From contig JAFMCP010000004.1 of the NCBI GenBank assembly GCA_017857705.1, forward strand, positions 1-50,243: a stretch of DNA of 50,243 nucleotides, given 5' to 3'. This stretch comes from Candidatus Nanopelagicales bacterium. GTDB lineage: Bacteria > Actinomycetota > Actinomycetes > S36-B12. The translations under genes and the position numbers were made by a program. A model generated the notes under the pieces. The model had not been told where the DNA came from. It ran no database searches and worked only from the letters and a program-made list of their open reading frames with translations. This document shows, piece after piece, positions 8,891 through 20,599 of this stretch; within the stretch, counting starts at the first letter, position 1, and each line of letters starts with the position of its first letter.

Positions 8891-10738
8891 ATGGCAGATC
8901 CTTCAAGTTATCGCCCCGCACAGGGGAGTATCCCGGTAAACCCTGGCGTGTATCGGTTTCGCGATCCAGAGGGACGAGTCGTGTATGTAGGCAAGGCAAA
9001 TAATTTACGCTCTCGACTCAACTCCTATTTTCAGGATTTCAGTTCATTGCATGCAAGAACTCAGAAAATGCTCACAACAGCGTCGAGTGTCGACTGGCTT
9101 ACCGTGGGCAATGAAGTCGAAGCTCTCGTGTTGGAGTATTCCTGGATCAAGGAGTATTCGCCAAGATTCAATGTGCGCTTCCGAGATGACAAGACCTATC
9201 CCTACCTTGCGGTTACCGTCGGTGAGTTGTACCCGAGGGTGGCAGTTGTTCGTGAGGCAAAACGAAAAGGGACACGATATTTCGGCCCCTACACGCAAGT
9301 GTGGGCAATTAAATCAACATTGGAAGAACTGATTCGGGTTTTCCCTGTTCGGTCGTGCCGTAATGGTGTTTTCAACCAAGCAAAACGAAGTGGTCGAGCC
9401 TGCTTGCTCGGATACATCGACAAATGCAGTGCACCATGTGTTGATCGAATATCCATCGAGGATTATCGCGAACTGGTTGATCAACTCATGCGCTTCTTAG
9501 GCGGCCAAACTCGTGAGTTCGTTGACAACATAAGTCAACAAATGAAGATAGCTGCGGAAAATGAGGATTTTGAGGCGGCCGCAAAGTGGCGGGATCGACT
9601 CATAGCCTTGGAGAAAGTACTCGAGAGAAATTCAGTTGTTTTTGAAGATTCAACGGATGCTGATCTTTTAGGATTTCATTTCGATGAGTTGCATGTTGGA
9701 GTACAAATAATTCACGTTCGAGTTGGTCGAATCACGGGTGAGCGATTTTTTGTGATTGAGCGCTCGGAGGAATTAGATGAGCCCGGATACATCGAACGAA
9801 TCCTAACGCGGGTCTATTCGGATATAGCAACGGATGGAATACCAAAAGAAGTACTTTTGTCTCAACTGCCATCAAATGAAATCGCATTAACCGAATGGTT
9901 GTCTGGGGCGCGTGGATCTAAAGTGGATATACGGATCCCACAACGCGGTGACAAGCGTGCGCTCATGGAGACCGCTGTTGAGAATTCGAAAAGAGCACTA
10001 TTGAAGGCTCGCTTAGAAAAAAGCTCAGACATTACAGTTCGAACGCAAGCGCTCAATGATTTGCAAGGAGCCTTGGAGTTGCATGAACCTCCGCTCCGGA
10101 TTGAATGCATCGATATTTCTACGTTGGCCGGCACAGAAACTGTTGGATCTTTAGTTGTCTTCGAAGACGGGTTGTCGAAAAAGTCTGATTATCGGAAATT
10201 TATTATTAAAGGTGAACGCAAAGACGACCTTGCTTCAGTTTATGAGGTTGTTAGTAGGCGTTTTAAGGATTCACCCGAACATGAAAATTCACGTTTCGCC
10301 TACCAGCCTTCACTACTGGTAATCGACGGTGCTGCTGGGCAAGTCAAAGCGGCTGCAACTGCGCTGCTCGACTGCGGTGTCGACATTCCGGTGGTGGGCC
10401 TTGCTAAACGATTGGAGGAGGTATGGGTGCTGGGCCAGAGCGACCCGATTATTTTTCCCCGGAATAGCCATGCCTTGCATTTATTGCAGCAAATACGCGA
10501 TGAAGCCCACCGAGTTGCAATAGGTCATCACAGGAAGCGGCGTAACACAAGCTCGCTAAAAAGTTCACTCACTGATATCCCGGGGGTGGGACCTGCCACG
10601 ATCAAGTCCTTATTAAGTACCTTTGGATCGGTCAAAAATATCCGTGCTGCCAGCCTTGCGGATTTAAGTGCAGCCTCGGGAGTTGGAGCAAAAACGGCGG
10701 AAGTGATTTGGAATAAATTGCACGCTGATGGTGCTTGA
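8891..10738 (+). CDS. uvrC: Excinuclease ABC subunit C
   Basis: UvrC makes both incisions around a lesion in the UvrB-DNA complex. The 615-aa product shows the GIY-YIG nuclease domain for the 3' cut (GVYRFRDPEGRVVYVGKANNLRSRL, 19-43), a UVR domain that binds UvrB (FEAAAKWRDRLIALEK, about 226-241), the RNase H-like UvrC nuclease domain for the 5' cut (IECIDIS, VVFEDG, LLVIDGAAGQVKAA), and two helix-hairpin-helix motifs at the C-terminus (IPGVGPATIKSLL, ASGVGAKTAEVIW). The start is 15 bases after the Rieske stop, and rapZ follows after 68 bases. Confidence 0.97.
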   Translation: MADPSSYRPAQGSIPVNPGVYRFRDPEGRVVYVGKANNLRSRLNSYFQDFSSLHARTQKMLTTASSVDWLTVGNEVEALVLEYSWIKEYSPRFNVRFRDDKTYPYLAVTVGELYPRVAVVREAKRKGTRYFGPYTQVWAIKSTLEELIRVFPVRSCRNGVFNQAKRSGRACLLGYIDKCSAPCVDRISIEDYRELVDQLMRFLGGQTREFVDNISQQMKIAAENEDFEAAAKWRDRLIALEKVLERNSVVFEDSTDADLLGFHFDELHVGVQIIHVRVGRITGERFFVIERSEELDEPGYIERILTRVYSDIATDGIPKEVLLSQLPSNEIALTEWLSGARGSKVDIRIPQRGDKRALMETAVENSKRALLKARLEKSSDITVRTQALNDLQGALELHEPPLRIECIDISTLAGTETVGSLVVFEDGLSKKSDYRKFIIKGERKDDLASVYEVVSRRFKDSPEHENSRFAYQPSLLVIDGAAGQVKAAATALLDCGVDIPVVGLAKRLEEVWVLGQSDPIIFPRNSHALHLLQQIRDEAHRVAIGHHRKRRNTSSLKSSLTDIPGVGPATIKSLLSTFGSVKNIRAASLADLSAASGVGAKTAEVIWNKLHADGA

Positions 10739-10806
10739 CAGCGGCGGTAATGTGTCGGTGTCGCAGTAGCAGCGTGTCATTGAAGAAATTGATATGGAGT
10801 GTAAGT

Positions 10807-11697
10807 GTGTCGGATGCGAACTTGCAAGACTCTGAACTAATCATCCTTACGGGGATGAGTGGGGCTGGCCGAACAACGGCTGCTCGAGCGCTTGAGGACT
10901 TGGGTTGGTTCGTTATCGACAATATCCCACCAACTTTGCTCTTGGAAGCACTCGAATTAGCCAGTCGAAGTTCAGATATTAAGAAGGTTGCAGTCGTAGT
11001 CGATACTCGAAGCCGGTCTCTGTTTGCCCAATTAAGTTCGGTCCTCGCCGATCTGACTCCGCGTGTTGGAAGCGTCACGATTGTTTTTCTTGAAGCGACC
11101 GATGAGAGTTTGGTTCGGCGTTTTGAATCCTCAAGGAGACCGCATCCACTGCAAAAGGCTGTAGGGGCCCTCGATCAACGAATTATTGATGGACTTGCTC
11201 GCGAGCGTGACTTACTGGGTGACATCAGGGCTGTCGCGGACTTAGTCATAGATACAACTTCGCTCAATGTTCATGATTTGCGCCGCAGGATAGAAGCGGC
11301 ATTTGATTCACATAAGGAGACTGATTTTCACATCACAGTCCTCTCATTTGGTTTTAAATATGGAATCCCCGTTGATGCGGATATGGTGGCGGATGTTCGT
11401 TTTTTGCCAAACCCTTATTGGGATGAACAGTTACGACCATTAACAGGGCAAGATTCCGCTGTGTCTCACAGTGTTATCGAACAGCCCGGGGCCATGGATT
11501 TCTTAACACACTTTCAGGATCTCTTAGGAACAATGCGTGAAGGTTACCTGCGCGAAGGTAAACGACTTGTTACCGTTGCTGTTGGCTGCACCGGTGGGAA
11601 ACATCGCAGTGTCGCGATGACTGAGCAACTTGCATCCATGTTGCGAGATGCAGGGCTGCAAGCATCGGTCTTTCACCGGGATCTCGGCCGTGAGTGA
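10807..11697 (+). CDS. rapZ: RNase adapter protein RapZ (YvcJ family nucleotide-binding protein)
   Basis: RapZ-family P-loop protein; in E. coli it delivers the GlmZ sRNA to RNase E, and in Gram-positives it is a nucleotide-binding protein of less clear role. From GTG 10807 the protein is 296 aa. This start has GGAG seven bases upstream and gives MSDANLQDSELIILTGMSGAGRTTAARALEDLGWFVIDNIPP, the standard beginning; an upstream GTG-rich extension to 10735 overlaps uvrC and looks non-native. The P-loop has Arg instead of the usual Lys (GAGRTT), which I recall as normal for actinobacterial RapZ. The C-terminal RapZ domain ends VGCTGGKHRSVAM...FHRDLGRE. It is the first gene of the conserved rapZ-yvcK-whiA trio. 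Confidence 0.93.
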   Translation: MSDANLQDSELIILTGMSGAGRTTAARALEDLGWFVIDNIPPTLLLEALELASRSSDIKKVAVVVDTRSRSLFAQLSSVLADLTPRVGSVTIVFLEATDESLVRRFESSRRPHPLQKAVGALDQRIIDGLARERDLLGDIRAVADLVIDTTSLNVHDLRRRIEAAFDSHKETDFHITVLSFGFKYGIPVDADMVADVRFLPNPYWDEQLRPLTGQDSAVSHSVIEQPGAMDFLTHFQDLLGTMREGYLREGKRLVTVAVGCTGGKHRSVAMTEQLASMLRDAGLQASVFHRDLGRE

Positions 11698-12694
11698 TAC
11701 CCAAATACTTGACCGTTTGGTCGCTTTCGGAGGTGGACATGGTCTTTTTGCGACACTGCGTGCTGGGAGATCATTACTAGCTGACCGTGTGATCAAGGAT
11801 CTGACGGCGATAGTTGGAGTTTCTGACGATGGTGGATCAAGTGGAAGAATCCGTCGAGCCTTCAACGTAGCTCCTCCCGGAGACTTGCGCATGGCAATCA
11901 CAGCGTTGTTACCTCAGGGGCCTATTGGTGAAAATGTCGAGTCAATATTGCAGTACAGGTTTCCTGACAGTGAAACGCATTCACGATTCGACGAAAGCCT
12001 TAGTGGTTTAGAAGGACACGTTGTCGGAAACGTGTTGTTAACGGCTTTATGGAATTCCGGTGCCTCGACACACGAAGGATTGGACCTTCTGTGTTCGTTT
12101 TTTGGTGTTCAAGGCCGTGTTTTGCCGTGTAGTTCCGCAGCGGTTGAGATTGTGGCGACAATTTCGGGGTTGGATCCTGAGCAACCATCCGTGTTGGAAA
12201 AAGTGAGCGGCCAGGTCGCGATTGCGACAACTATGGGAACCGTGACTCAGATTCAAATCGAACCACATGAACCTCCACCTTGTTCCGAAGCCGTGAATGC
12301 AATTGGTCTGGCAGGCGTGTTGGTCTTCGGGCCTGGGTCGTGGTTCACTTCATTGGTCCCACCACTTTTGGTACCTAGTATCCGAGAAGCCATCATTAAT
12401 AGTTCTGCACAACGGATATTGATTATGAATCTGACCGAGCAGATCGGAGAAACATCGGGTTACACAGCAGTGGATTACCTGAATTCCTGGGGAAAAATAT
12501 TCCCTGAGATCAACCTTGACCTGATCATTGTTGATCCCAACTTCGTTGAGGACCAACGTGATTGTGAACAGGCAGCGAGCAGAATCGGGGCCAAGGTGTT
12601 TAGTATTGATGTCGCAACATGCGAATCAACTCACGATCCAAAAAAACTTGCACGTGCCTTGCGCCAGGCTGCAATTGAACTAGGGAGTAAGTAA
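11690..12694 (+). CDS. yvcK: YvcK/CofD-like gluconeogenesis factor
   Basis: Member of the YvcK (GlmR) family, which in Bacillus binds UDP-GlcNAc and stimulates GlmS, linking carbon supply to envelope synthesis. From GTG 11690 the product is 334 aa and begins [26 protein letters not shown], with the [14 protein letters not shown] motif and the later [16 protein letters not shown] segment typical of the family. The start overlaps the rapZ stop by eight bases (GTGAGTGA). A longer frame to 11630 lies wholly inside rapZ and is rejected. The stop codon shares one base with the whiA start (TAATG), so the three genes are coupled. Confidence 0.92.
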   Translation: MSDTQILDRLVAFGGGHGLFATLRAGRSLLADRVIKDLTAIVGVSDDGGSSGRIRRAFNVAPPGDLRMAITALLPQGPIGENVESILQYRFPDSETHSRFDESLSGLEGHVVGNVLLTALWNSGASTHEGLDLLCSFFGVQGRVLPCSSAAVEIVATISGLDPEQPSVLEKVSGQVAIATTMGTVTQIQIEPHEPPPCSEAVNAIGLAGVLVFGPGSWFTSLVPPLLVPSIREAIINSSAQRILIMNLTEQIGETSGYTAVDYLNSWGKIFPEINLDLIIVDPNFVEDQRDCEQAASRIGAKVFSIDVATCESTHDPKKLARALRQAAIELGSK

Positions 12695-13674
12695 TGTCAA
12701 TGACCGCTGCGGTGAAGGACGAACTTAGCAGAGTTGTCGTAACGAAAATGTGTTGCCGAAAGGCAGAAGTGTCGACGATCCTGCGATTCGCGAGTGGATT
12801 ACACATTATCAACCGAGCAATAGTGGTGGAAGCCGATCTTGACACTGGTTCGGTAGCCAGACGTTTGCGAAAAGACATTTTTGATATCTACGGGCATGAG
12901 AGTGAAATTGCTCTGGTTCAGGGAACAGGGATCAAAAAGGGCACTCGATATTTGGTTCGAGTAGTTGTTGGTGGTGAGGCCTTGGCCCGTCAGACAGGAA
13001 TAGTTGATGCAAGTGGGCGTCCAGTCAAGGGCCTGCCTCCTGCAATTGTGGCTGGTGGAATGTGCGATTGCGAAGCCGCTTGGCGAGCCGCATTCCTTGC
13101 CCATGGTTCCCTGACTGAACCCGGCCGGTCATCGTCGTTAGAAATTACCTGCCCAGGGCCAGAGTCAGCCCTAGCGCTCGTGGGTGCGGCTCGCCGTCTC
13201 GGTATTGGGGCAAAATCGCGCGAGGTCCGCGGAGTAGATCGCGTGGTGATTCGAGACGGGGATGCAATTGGTGCAATGCTGACCAAGTTAGGTGCACATG
13301 ACGCCATGATGGCTTGGGAGGAGCGTCGTATGCGCCGTGAGGTGCGTGCCACCGCAAATCGACTGGCTAATTTTGATGATGCGAATTTGCGGCGTTCGGC
13401 GCGCGCGGCTGTTGCCGCGGGCGCACGGGTACAGCGGGCTCTGGAGATCTTGGGTGATGAAGTGCCCGACCACCTCGTAGTGGCTGGGCGCCTGCGTATG
13501 GAGCATCAACAGGCCAGTTTGGAAGAATTAGGGGCCCTCAGCGAACCACCAATGACCAAAGACGCAATAGCTGGGCGAATCCGACGGTTATTGGCTCTAG
13601 CTGACAAAAAAGCGCAGGAAACTGGTGTCCCAGACACAGAGGCGGCCGTGGCGGCCCTCGAGGGTCAGCCGTAA
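12694..13674 (+). CDS. whiA: WhiA sporulation/division transcription regulator
   Basis: A 326-aa WhiA-family regulator, which combines an N-terminal LAGLIDADG homing-endonuclease-like fold with a C-terminal helix-turn-helix. Visible: [13 protein letters not shown] at the start, [38 protein letters not shown] in the middle, and [36 protein letters not shown] at the C-terminal HTH. In Streptomyces it acts with WhiB to switch on sporulation septation; non-sporulating Actinobacteria keep it as a cell-division or growth regulator. It begins in the yvcK stop (TAATG). The GC-rich, arginine-rich stretch around 13300-13450 looks like the protein's own basic region rather than foreign DNA. Confidence 0.95.
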   Translation: MSMTAAVKDELSRVVVTKMCCRKAEVSTILRFASGLHIINRAIVVEADLDTGSVARRLRKDIFDIYGHESEIALVQGTGIKKGTRYLVRVVVGGEALARQTGIVDASGRPVKGLPPAIVAGGMCDCEAAWRAAFLAHGSLTEPGRSSSLEITCPGPESALALVGAARRLGIGAKSREVRGVDRVVIRDGDAIGAMLTKLGAHDAMMAWEERRMRREVRATANRLANFDDANLRRSARAAVAAGARVQRALEILGDEVPDHLVVAGRLRMEHQQASLEELGALSEPPMTKDAIAGRIRRLLALADKKAQETGVPDTEAAVAALEGQP

Positions 13675-14779
<1,105 letters not shown>

Positions 14780-14780
<1 letters not shown>

Positions 14781-15967
14781 TGCGGACTTTGCAGGATCTG
14801 GAACTCAAAGACTCCACCATTGCCCTAAGGTGTGACTTCAACGTTCCTTTGAACGAGCAGGGGGAAATCACTGATGACCTACGGATTACTGCTGCGCTCC
14901 CCACAATAAATGCATTACGGGAGGCTGGAGCCCGTGTAGTGATACTTGCCCACCTTGGTCGGCCTAAGGGTGTGGTTGTTGCAGAGCTTTCCTTGGCACC
15001 CGTGGCACAACGACTCTCTGAACTCCTGGGGATTGAGGTTGCTTTTTCACATGATCCCGCTGAAGACACCTCAGTTATTGACAAGCTTAAAGTTGGTGAT
15101 GTCGCGCTTCTTGAGAACGTTCGATTCGATGCACGGGAGACTAGTAAGGAATCAGCTCAACGACTCGATTTAGCGAGTGTTTGGGCTCATTGGGCCGACG
15201 GCTTTGTCAGCGATGGTTTTGGAGTCGTTCACCGCGAGCAGGCATCGGTTACTGGACTCGCACAACTCGTTCCAAGTGCTGCTGGGCTTCTCGTGTCGCG
15301 CGAATGTGAGGTCTTTGAAAGACTTCTGGAGGGGGCTGAAAGACCGTACACCGTGCTACTTGGTGGGAGCAAAGTTGGTGACAAACTTGGTGTCATTGAG
15401 TCCCTGCTTCCCCGAGTTGATAATTTGCTCATTGGCGGAGGGATGGCCTACACATTTCTCCTCGCCATTGGTTGTGAAATAGGGCAGTCGATTTCGCAGC
15501 CAGATTTTGTTAACGATGCCCAGCGTTTTATTGCGCAGGCAAAAAAACTTGGCGTAAATTTGATGCTGCCGGTCGACATTGTCATAGCCGATCGTTTTTC
15601 CCCTGACGCTGTTGCTCAGATAGTGGGCCGTGACGAGATTCCTGCGGACCAGATGGGCCTTGATATTGGGCCAAAAACTCGTGAGTTGTATTCGGCTGTA
15701 ATTGCTGATTCTGAAACCATCGTGTGGAATGGTCCAATGGGGGTTTTTGAAATGGCGCCTTTCGCTGGCGGGACACTGGCGATCGCGAAGGCCATGGCCG
15801 CTTCGGATGGTTTTACAGTGATTGGTGGAGGAGACTCAGCTGCAGCGGTTCGACTACTGAACGTTAATTACGAGAATTTTGACCATATCAGCACCGGTGG
15901 TGGTGCCAGCCTTGAATTTCTTGAGGGCAAGAAACTGCCCGGTCTAACCGTATTGGAAGGTATATAG
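14780..15967 (+). CDS. pgk: Phosphoglycerate kinase
   Basis: Pgk transfers phosphate from 1,3-bisphosphoglycerate to ADP. The 395-aa length is standard. Recognisable blocks: ALRCDFNVPLNEQGEITDDLRI at the N-terminus, LAHLGRPKG substrate loop, LLENVRFDARE, the LGGSKVGDKLGVIESLL hinge region, and the GGGDSAAAVR nucleotide loop with HISTGGGASLEFLEGKKLPGL near the end. The GTG start overlaps the gap stop by one base and tpiA starts three bases after the stop. Expression is presumably driven from the promoter upstream of gap. Confidence 0.97.
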
Positions 15968-15970
15968 AAA

Positions 15971-16765
15971 ATGGCAAAAAGTGATCGGATGCCGCTTATA
16001 GCGGGTAACTGGAAAATGAACATAAATCACTTCGAGGCCATTGCCCTAGTCCAAAAGTTGGCATTTGCACTCAATGAGGCGGATTTTGCAGCGGTTGAAG
16101 TAGTCGTTATGCCACCGTTCACGGATCTGCGGTCGGTACAAACCTTGATCCTGGGGGACAAGTACGACATCAAATACGGTGCGCAAGACCTTTCGCCCCA
16201 TGAGAAGGGAGCCCACACTGGAGATATTTCAGGTTCAATGCTGGCGAAATTGGGGTGCACTTTCGTCTTGACCGGCCACAGTGAACGTCGGGCGAATCAC
16301 GGGGAAGACAACGATGTCGTTAATGCTAAAACTCAAGCGGCGCTGAGGAACGAACTGGTTCCTATCGTTTGTGTGGGTGAGTCACTCGAGATCCGAGACA
16401 CAGGCAACACAATTGAATTCATTCTCAGTCAGGTTTCTGAATCACTCGCTGGCATTAGCTCTGAAGCGGTTTCCGGGCTCGTAATTGCCTATGAACCAAT
16501 CTGGGCAATCGGCACTGGTTCTGTAGCTACGCCAGCGGATGCCCAAGAGGTGTGTTCAGCAATCCGTAAGCATATTGGCGAAAACTGGAGTCCTGAGGCA
16601 TCCAAGAATGTGCGGATCCTTTATGGCGGCTCAGTTAAAGCGGATAACATTTCCTCAATCATGGCCCAGGCCGACGTAGACGGAGGGCTTGTGGGTGGGG
16701 CAAGTATGGATCCGGATGAGTTCGTTGGGATTATCCGTTACCGAATGCACCCGGCTGACCTCTAA
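15971..16765 (+). CDS. tpiA: Triosephosphate isomerase
   Basis: TpiA interconverts dihydroxyacetone phosphate and glyceraldehyde-3-phosphate. The 264-aa protein shows all catalytic parts: AGNWKMN with K15, TGHSERR with H103, [11 protein letters not shown] with E175 and the mobile loop, and the phosphate-binding [10 protein letters not shown] and GGLVGGASM segments. It follows pgk by three bases in the gap-pgk-tpiA operon. Confidence 0.97.
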   Translation: MAKSDRMPLIAGNWKMNINHFEAIALVQKLAFALNEADFAAVEVVVMPPFTDLRSVQTLILGDKYDIKYGAQDLSPHEKGAHTGDISGSMLAKLGCTFVLTGHSERRANHGEDNDVVNAKTQAALRNELVPIVCVGESLEIRDTGNTIEFILSQVSESLAGISSEAVSGLVIAYEPIWAIGTGSVATPADAQEVCSAIRKHIGENWSPEASKNVRILYGGSVKADNISSIMAQADVDGGLVGGASMDPDEFVGIIRYRMHPADL

Positions 16766-16828
16766 GTCCATCGAAGGCATATCCTAAAGTCTGTCTTTAC
16801 TACATTACCGAAAGGTTCGACACCGCTA

Positions 16829-17077
16829 ATGCTTACTGCCCTAACCATCGCCTTAGCGGTGATTCTCATTATCACGAGCGTCTTGCTCATCGTGCTGATC
16901 CTGCTGCACCGAGGTAAAGGTGGCGGGCTCTCGGATCTGTTCGGTGGTGGCGTAAGTTCCTCAGTAGGAGGGTCCTCAGTTGCGGAAAAGAACTTGGATC
17001 GTTTGACAGTGGGGTTAGGTCTGATTTGGGCAGCCTCCATTGTTGCCGTTGGGCTTCTCGTTCGAACCGGTTCGTAA
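16829..17077 (+). CDS. secG: Preprotein translocase subunit SecG
   Basis: An 82-aa membrane protein with two hydrophobic segments (about residues 2-25 and 54-72) around a glycine-rich GGGLSDLFGGGVSSSVGGSSVAEKNLDR loop, the SecG signature. SecG is the non-essential third subunit of the SecYEG channel. A Shine-Dalgarno (GAAAGG) lies about 12 bases before the ATG. The position after tpiA is the usual actinobacterial one. Confidence 0.92.
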   Translation: MLTALTIALAVILIITSVLLIVLILLHRGKGGGLSDLFGGGVSSSVGGSSVAEKNLDRLTVGLGLIWAASIVAVGLLVRTGS

Positions 17078-17141
17078 ATCATTTTCAATAATCACACTTG
17101 CATAAACCCACGAAAATTAGGTTGTCTCAAAGGAGTAATTA

Positions 17142-17474
17142 ATGGCTGGTGGAAGCGCAATTCGCGGTAGTCGAGTCGGTGCAGGTCCAATGGGAGAGGC
17201 CGAGCGAGGCGAGGCGGCACCTCGTTTTTTTGTGTCCTTCTGGTGCAGTCGGAGCCATGAATCAAAGCCAAGTTTTGCTCTTGAAGCCGAAATACCAGAG
17301 GAATGGGATTGTCCTCGCTGTGGACTTCCTGCCGGCACGGACAAAGAAAACCCACCGATGCCTCCCAAAATTGAGCCATACAAAACTCACCTTGCCTATG
17401 TCAAAGAACGCCGTTCTGACAAAGACGGGGCCGCCATCCTGCAAGAGGCAATCGACAAGTTACACGGCAACTAA
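17142..17474 (+). CDS. rbpA: RNA polymerase-binding protein RbpA
   Basis: RbpA is an actinobacteria-specific transcription factor that binds the primary sigma factor and stabilises open complexes. The 110-aa protein starts MAGGSAIRGSRVGAGPMGEAERGE, the N-terminal tail that lies near the promoter, followed by a core with CSRSH...WDCPRCGLPAG and a C-terminal sigma-interaction helix (RRSDKDGAAILQEAIDKL). An AAAGGAG site precedes the ATG. A 64-base gap after secG may hold its own promoter. Its 3' end overlaps the convergent pgl gene by 15 bases. Confidence 0.95.
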   Translation: MAGGSAIRGSRVGAGPMGEAERGEAAPRFFVSFWCSRSHESKPSFALEAEIPEEWDCPRCGLPAGTDKENPPMPPKIEPYKTHLAYVKERRSDKDGAAILQEAIDKLHGN

Positions 17475-18170
17475 CAAGTCCGTCACCGCATAAAGTTCAG
17501 CGGCTTGGATTCCGCGAGCTGGCGTTAAATCAATGCGCCCCCGAGTATTGAGAATGGCTGCCAAAGCCTCGCGTTTGCTTTCGCCAGCAAGAAGTAAAAC
17601 GGTGCACTGCGAATTGTTGAGTGTCGGATAACTCAATGTCACTCGAACTGGAGGCGGCTTTGGGGAGTCGAAAACGGGCACCGCAATTGAATGTGAATTT
17701 AGTTGCGGGTGACCAGGAAACAGGGAAGCTATATGTCCATCGGGGCCAACCCCGAGTATTACGAAAGTGAATTTTGGTGGGACTCCTGCTGATCCAAATT
17801 CAATGAGTTCACGCACGTAGTCGCTAGCGGCAACTTCTGCGCTAAGAACTTGTTCAGCGGCAGCCACTCGATGAATGTTGCTTTCAATGAAAAAATCACC
17901 CAGGCTGGACTTGATCCCAATGTCATTTCGATCGGGCGAATCTGAGTCAACGAATCTCTCATCCCCCCACCAAAAGTGAGTGTTTGCCCAGGTCTCTTCC
18001 GGAATGTTCTTCGCCACGTCAGTCAGTCTGTTATTGATCGACAGGCCAGCGCCACCACCTGTGAGAACAACGTGATGTAGTTTCATCGGGTCCGCAGAAA
18101 TGAGTTGCGAAGTCATCATTTCAAGAACCTGGTCAACCACGCTTTGACACTCGCGAAGTTGAGGTATCAC
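17460..18170 (-). CDS. pgl: 6-phosphogluconolactonase
   Basis: Pgl hydrolyses 6-phosphogluconolactone to 6-phosphogluconate. The 236-aa protein has the family features LTGGGAG near the N-terminus, FWWGDERFV in the middle, and GVGPDGHIASLFPGH in the catalytic region, ending with LLAGESKREAL and the AAELYAVTD segment. The GTG start overlaps the opcA stop by four bases (GTGA). It is the last gene of the tkt-tal-zwf-opcA-pgl operon, and its stop codon lies inside convergent rbpA. Confidence 0.94.
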   Translation of the reverse strand: MIPQLRECQSVVDQVLEMMTSQLISADPMKLHHVVLTGGGAGLSINNRLTDVAKNIPEETWANTHFWWGDERFVDSDSPDRNDIGIKSSLGDFFIESNIHRVAAAEQVLSAEVAASDYVRELIEFGSAGVPPKFTFVILGVGPDGHIASLFPGHPQLNSHSIAVPVFDSPKPPPVRVTLSYPTLNNSQCTVLLLAGESKREALAAILNTRGRIDLTPARGIQAAELYAVTDLLVAV

Positions 18171-19072
18171 TTGGTTTTTCCAGCATAGGTGCGAATTACC
18201 CAGCCGTAAACGTTATCAGGATCAAGCCGCCGCAAATCCTGATTGAGCAATGTGGTCAGATCTCGCCGGGGCAGGGAAATTAGGGCATCGGGAATACCCG
18301 TCTGCGAGAGGGTCGCTGTGTTTCCATCGGGTCTAGTGATTGCAATCTCACCTGTCTCTGTCTCTATAACCACAGATTGAATGCCAGGTGTTTCCGTTGA
18401 CTGAACGGCAACGGCAATGTCGAGACTCGCGCCTAACCAAGTGGCGAGTAGTTCAGCGCTGGGATTATTGGCCTCGGCGGTGATTGACCCGCCAGTAGCG
18501 ATACCCACGGGTTGGTCAAAGGCAGTTGCCAAGATTGATCTCCATGGCGTGAGCCGTGACCAGGCAAGGTCAATGTCTCCTGGTCGGTAGCCTGCGCCTC
18601 GCTGTCGTAACTCTGCGAGGGGGTCTTCACAGGTGGCAGAGTCTGTGATCCGACGTTGGGCATGTCTTCCAATTGTGTCCTCGGCGGGAATGGCAGGGGC
18701 GTTGGACGGCCAGAAAGCAACAACTGGGGTGTCTGAGAGCAACAAAGGGATCACAACTGAGTCCGCGTGCTCGGCGAGTTCTCCACGTAGACGTAACACG
18801 GCAACTTCTCCAGGACCGTCATCGCCGCCAACAGCGATTTCCGCATCGAGTGAATGAGGGCCTCGACCAGGTCGGGGAATAACCGTGACAATGCGCATCG
18901 GATGTTGTCGTGCAGCAATTACAGCCCCAGATGTCGCATCTGATTGATATTCCTCATCCGTGAGGATCAGCATCGTGAGCACCATTCCGGTTGTAGGGGA
19001 ACCTTGTCGGTGCCGCTCAGCAGAAATAGCGGCTGCGATTGAACCACCACTTGTATCTTCCAGCCGGATCAT
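18167..19072 (-). CDS. opcA: Glucose-6-phosphate dehydrogenase assembly protein OpcA
   Basis: OpcA is needed for assembly or activation of glucose-6-phosphate dehydrogenase in cyanobacteria and Actinobacteria. The protein matches throughout: [15 protein letters not shown] at the start, [23 protein letters not shown], the central [18 protein letters not shown] and the [19 protein letters not shown] block. ATG 19072 is chosen because it overlaps the zwf stop by four bases (ATGA), giving 301 aa; a TTG four codons earlier is possible. It sits between zwf and pgl as in most Actinobacteria. Confidence 0.94.
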   Translation of the reverse strand: MIRLEDTSGGSIAAAISAERHRQGSPTTGMVLTMLILTDEEYQSDATSGAVIAARQHPMRIVTVIPRPGRGPHSLDAEIAVGGDDGPGEVAVLRLRGELAEHADSVVIPLLLSDTPVVAFWPSNAPAIPAEDTIGRHAQRRITDSATCEDPLAELRQRGAGYRPGDIDLAWSRLTPWRSILATAFDQPVGIATGGSITAEANNPSAELLATWLGASLDIAVAVQSTETPGIQSVVIETETGEIAITRPDGNTATLSQTGIPDALISLPRRDLTTLLNQDLRRLDPDNVYGWVIRTYAGKTK

Positions 19073-20598
19073 GGCCGCCTCCAAGTTCGTCCATCGCGAG
19101 CAATCATTTCATGTGATGAGGCAGGACCCCAGCCTCCTGAGGCATATTGATCGGGGGCCCCTTGTGTAGCCCAGTAATCAAGGATTGGATCTAAGATCCG
19201 CCAACTGAGTTCGACTTCTTCATGACGGGGGAATAGGGGTGGATCGCCCAGTAGGACATCAAGGATAAGCCGCTCATAAGCCTCGGGACTGGTATCAACG
19301 AATGAATCACCGTATTGAAAGTCCATCGTGACGTCCCTGACCTGAATTGAACTTGTATCGGGCACCTTTGAACCAAAGCGAACCGTCACACCTTCATCAG
19401 GTTGAATCCGAAAAACCAGTGCGTTATTGCTCAACTCTTCAACCGCAGATGAACTGAATGGGAGGTGCGGTGCGCGTTTGAAAACAATGGCGACTTCGGT
19501 GACCCTGCGACCGAGCCTCTTGCCGGTTCGCAGATAAAAAGGTACTCCCGCCCAGCGGCGATTTTCTACATTGAGTCGCATCGCAGCAAATGTGTCGGTT
19601 GTGGAATCGGCGGGTATCCCGTTCTCTTCCAAAAACCCAATAACGGGGATTCCTCCCTGCCACCCCGATTGATATTGGCCACGGGAGGTGTGAGCCCCAA
19701 TATCTTTCGGGACGCTGACGGCTCGCAACACTTTTTCTTTCTCGGTTCTGACATCATCTGCACTAAATGAGAGCGGTTCTTCCATGGCGGTGAGAGCGAG
19801 TAGCTGAAGGAGATGGTTCTGAATCACGTCTCGGGCTGCCCCGATTCCATCGTAGTAACCTGCTCTACCACCAATACCAATATCTTCGGCCATGGTTATT
19901 TGAACATTGTCGACGTAGTTGCTATTCCATAAAGGCTCAAACATTGCGTTTGCGAATCGGACAGCCAAAATATTCTGGACTGTCTCTTTGCCAAGGTAAT
20001 GATCAATGCGAAACACACTGCCGGAGGGGAAAACACTGTCAACCAGCTTATTAAGTTCCTGTGCGCTTTCTAAATTGTGTCCGAATGGTTTCTCAATGAC
20101 CACTCGACGCCACGATGTTGGCGAGGCGCTGTTCGCGAGACCAGTACTTTCGAGGTTTTTCAAGACTGCCGGGAATAGTCCTGGGGGGATTGACAGATAA
20201 AACGCGTGATTTCCTCGGGTGCCCATTTTGTTATCCAACTCGGAAAGTACTTCGGAGATACGCTCATAGGAAGTGGGATCGGTTAGGTCCCCGTCAACGA
20301 ACCTAATGCCGGCAGCCAATTGTCGCCACGTTTCCTCCCGGAATGGAGTACGCGCATGTTCTTTAACAGCATCATGTACAACTTGCGCGAAATCTTGGGT
20401 ATCCCAATCACGTCGGGCAAAACCAACCAGGGCAAAACCTGGAGGTAGCAGACCACGGTTTGCGAGATCATAGATTGCTGGCATCACCTTTTTGCGGCTC
20501 AAATCACCGGTTACACCGAAAAGAATCAAAGCACACGGTCCGGCAATCCGGGGGAGTCGCTGATCCTCTGGATCACGCAGGGGATTCTGGTATTCCAT
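19069..20598 (-). CDS. zwf: Glucose-6-phosphate 1-dehydrogenase
   Basis: Zwf oxidises glucose-6-phosphate to the lactone, forming NADPH and opening the oxidative pentose phosphate pathway. From ATG 20598 the protein is 509 aa, the usual size, beginning [21 protein letters not shown]. It carries the coenzyme motif [10 protein letters not shown] (28-37) and the active-site RIDHYLGKE. The open frame extends 37 codons upstream into tal, but that part has no family similarity; a GTG at 20607 is a second option. The start lies one base after the tal stop, so the genes are coupled. Confidence 0.95.
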   Translation of the reverse strand: MEYQNPLRDPEDQRLPRIAGPCALILFGVTGDLSRKKVMPAIYDLANRGLLPPGFALVGFARRDWDTQDFAQVVHDAVKEHARTPFREETWRQLAAGIRFVDGDLTDPTSYERISEVLSELDNKMGTRGNHAFYLSIPPGLFPAVLKNLESTGLANSASPTSWRRVVIEKPFGHNLESAQELNKLVDSVFPSGSVFRIDHYLGKETVQNILAVRFANAMFEPLWNSNYVDNVQITMAEDIGIGGRAGYYDGIGAARDVIQNHLLQLLALTAMEEPLSFSADDVRTEKEKVLRAVSVPKDIGAHTSRGQYQSGWQGGIPVIGFLEENGIPADSTTDTFAAMRLNVENRRWAGVPFYLRTGKRLGRRVTEVAIVFKRAPHLPFSSSAVEELSNNALVFRIQPDEGVTVRFGSKVPDTSSIQVRDVTMDFQYGDSFVDTSPEAYERLILDVLLGDPPLFPRHEEVELSWRILDPILDYWATQGAPDQYASGGWGPASSHEMIARDGRTWRRP

Positions 20599-20599
20599 C

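Noticed and set aside
10735..10806. N-terminal extension of RapZ by 24 residues.
   Set aside because: The extra residues (MTAAVMCRCRSSSV...) do not resemble the family, while GTG 10807 has a well-placed GGAG and gives the usual N-terminus.
12990..13352. Minus-strand open frame of 120 codons inside whiA.
   Set aside because: It mirrors the GC-rich arginine/alanine stretch of whiA; no start signal or family match.
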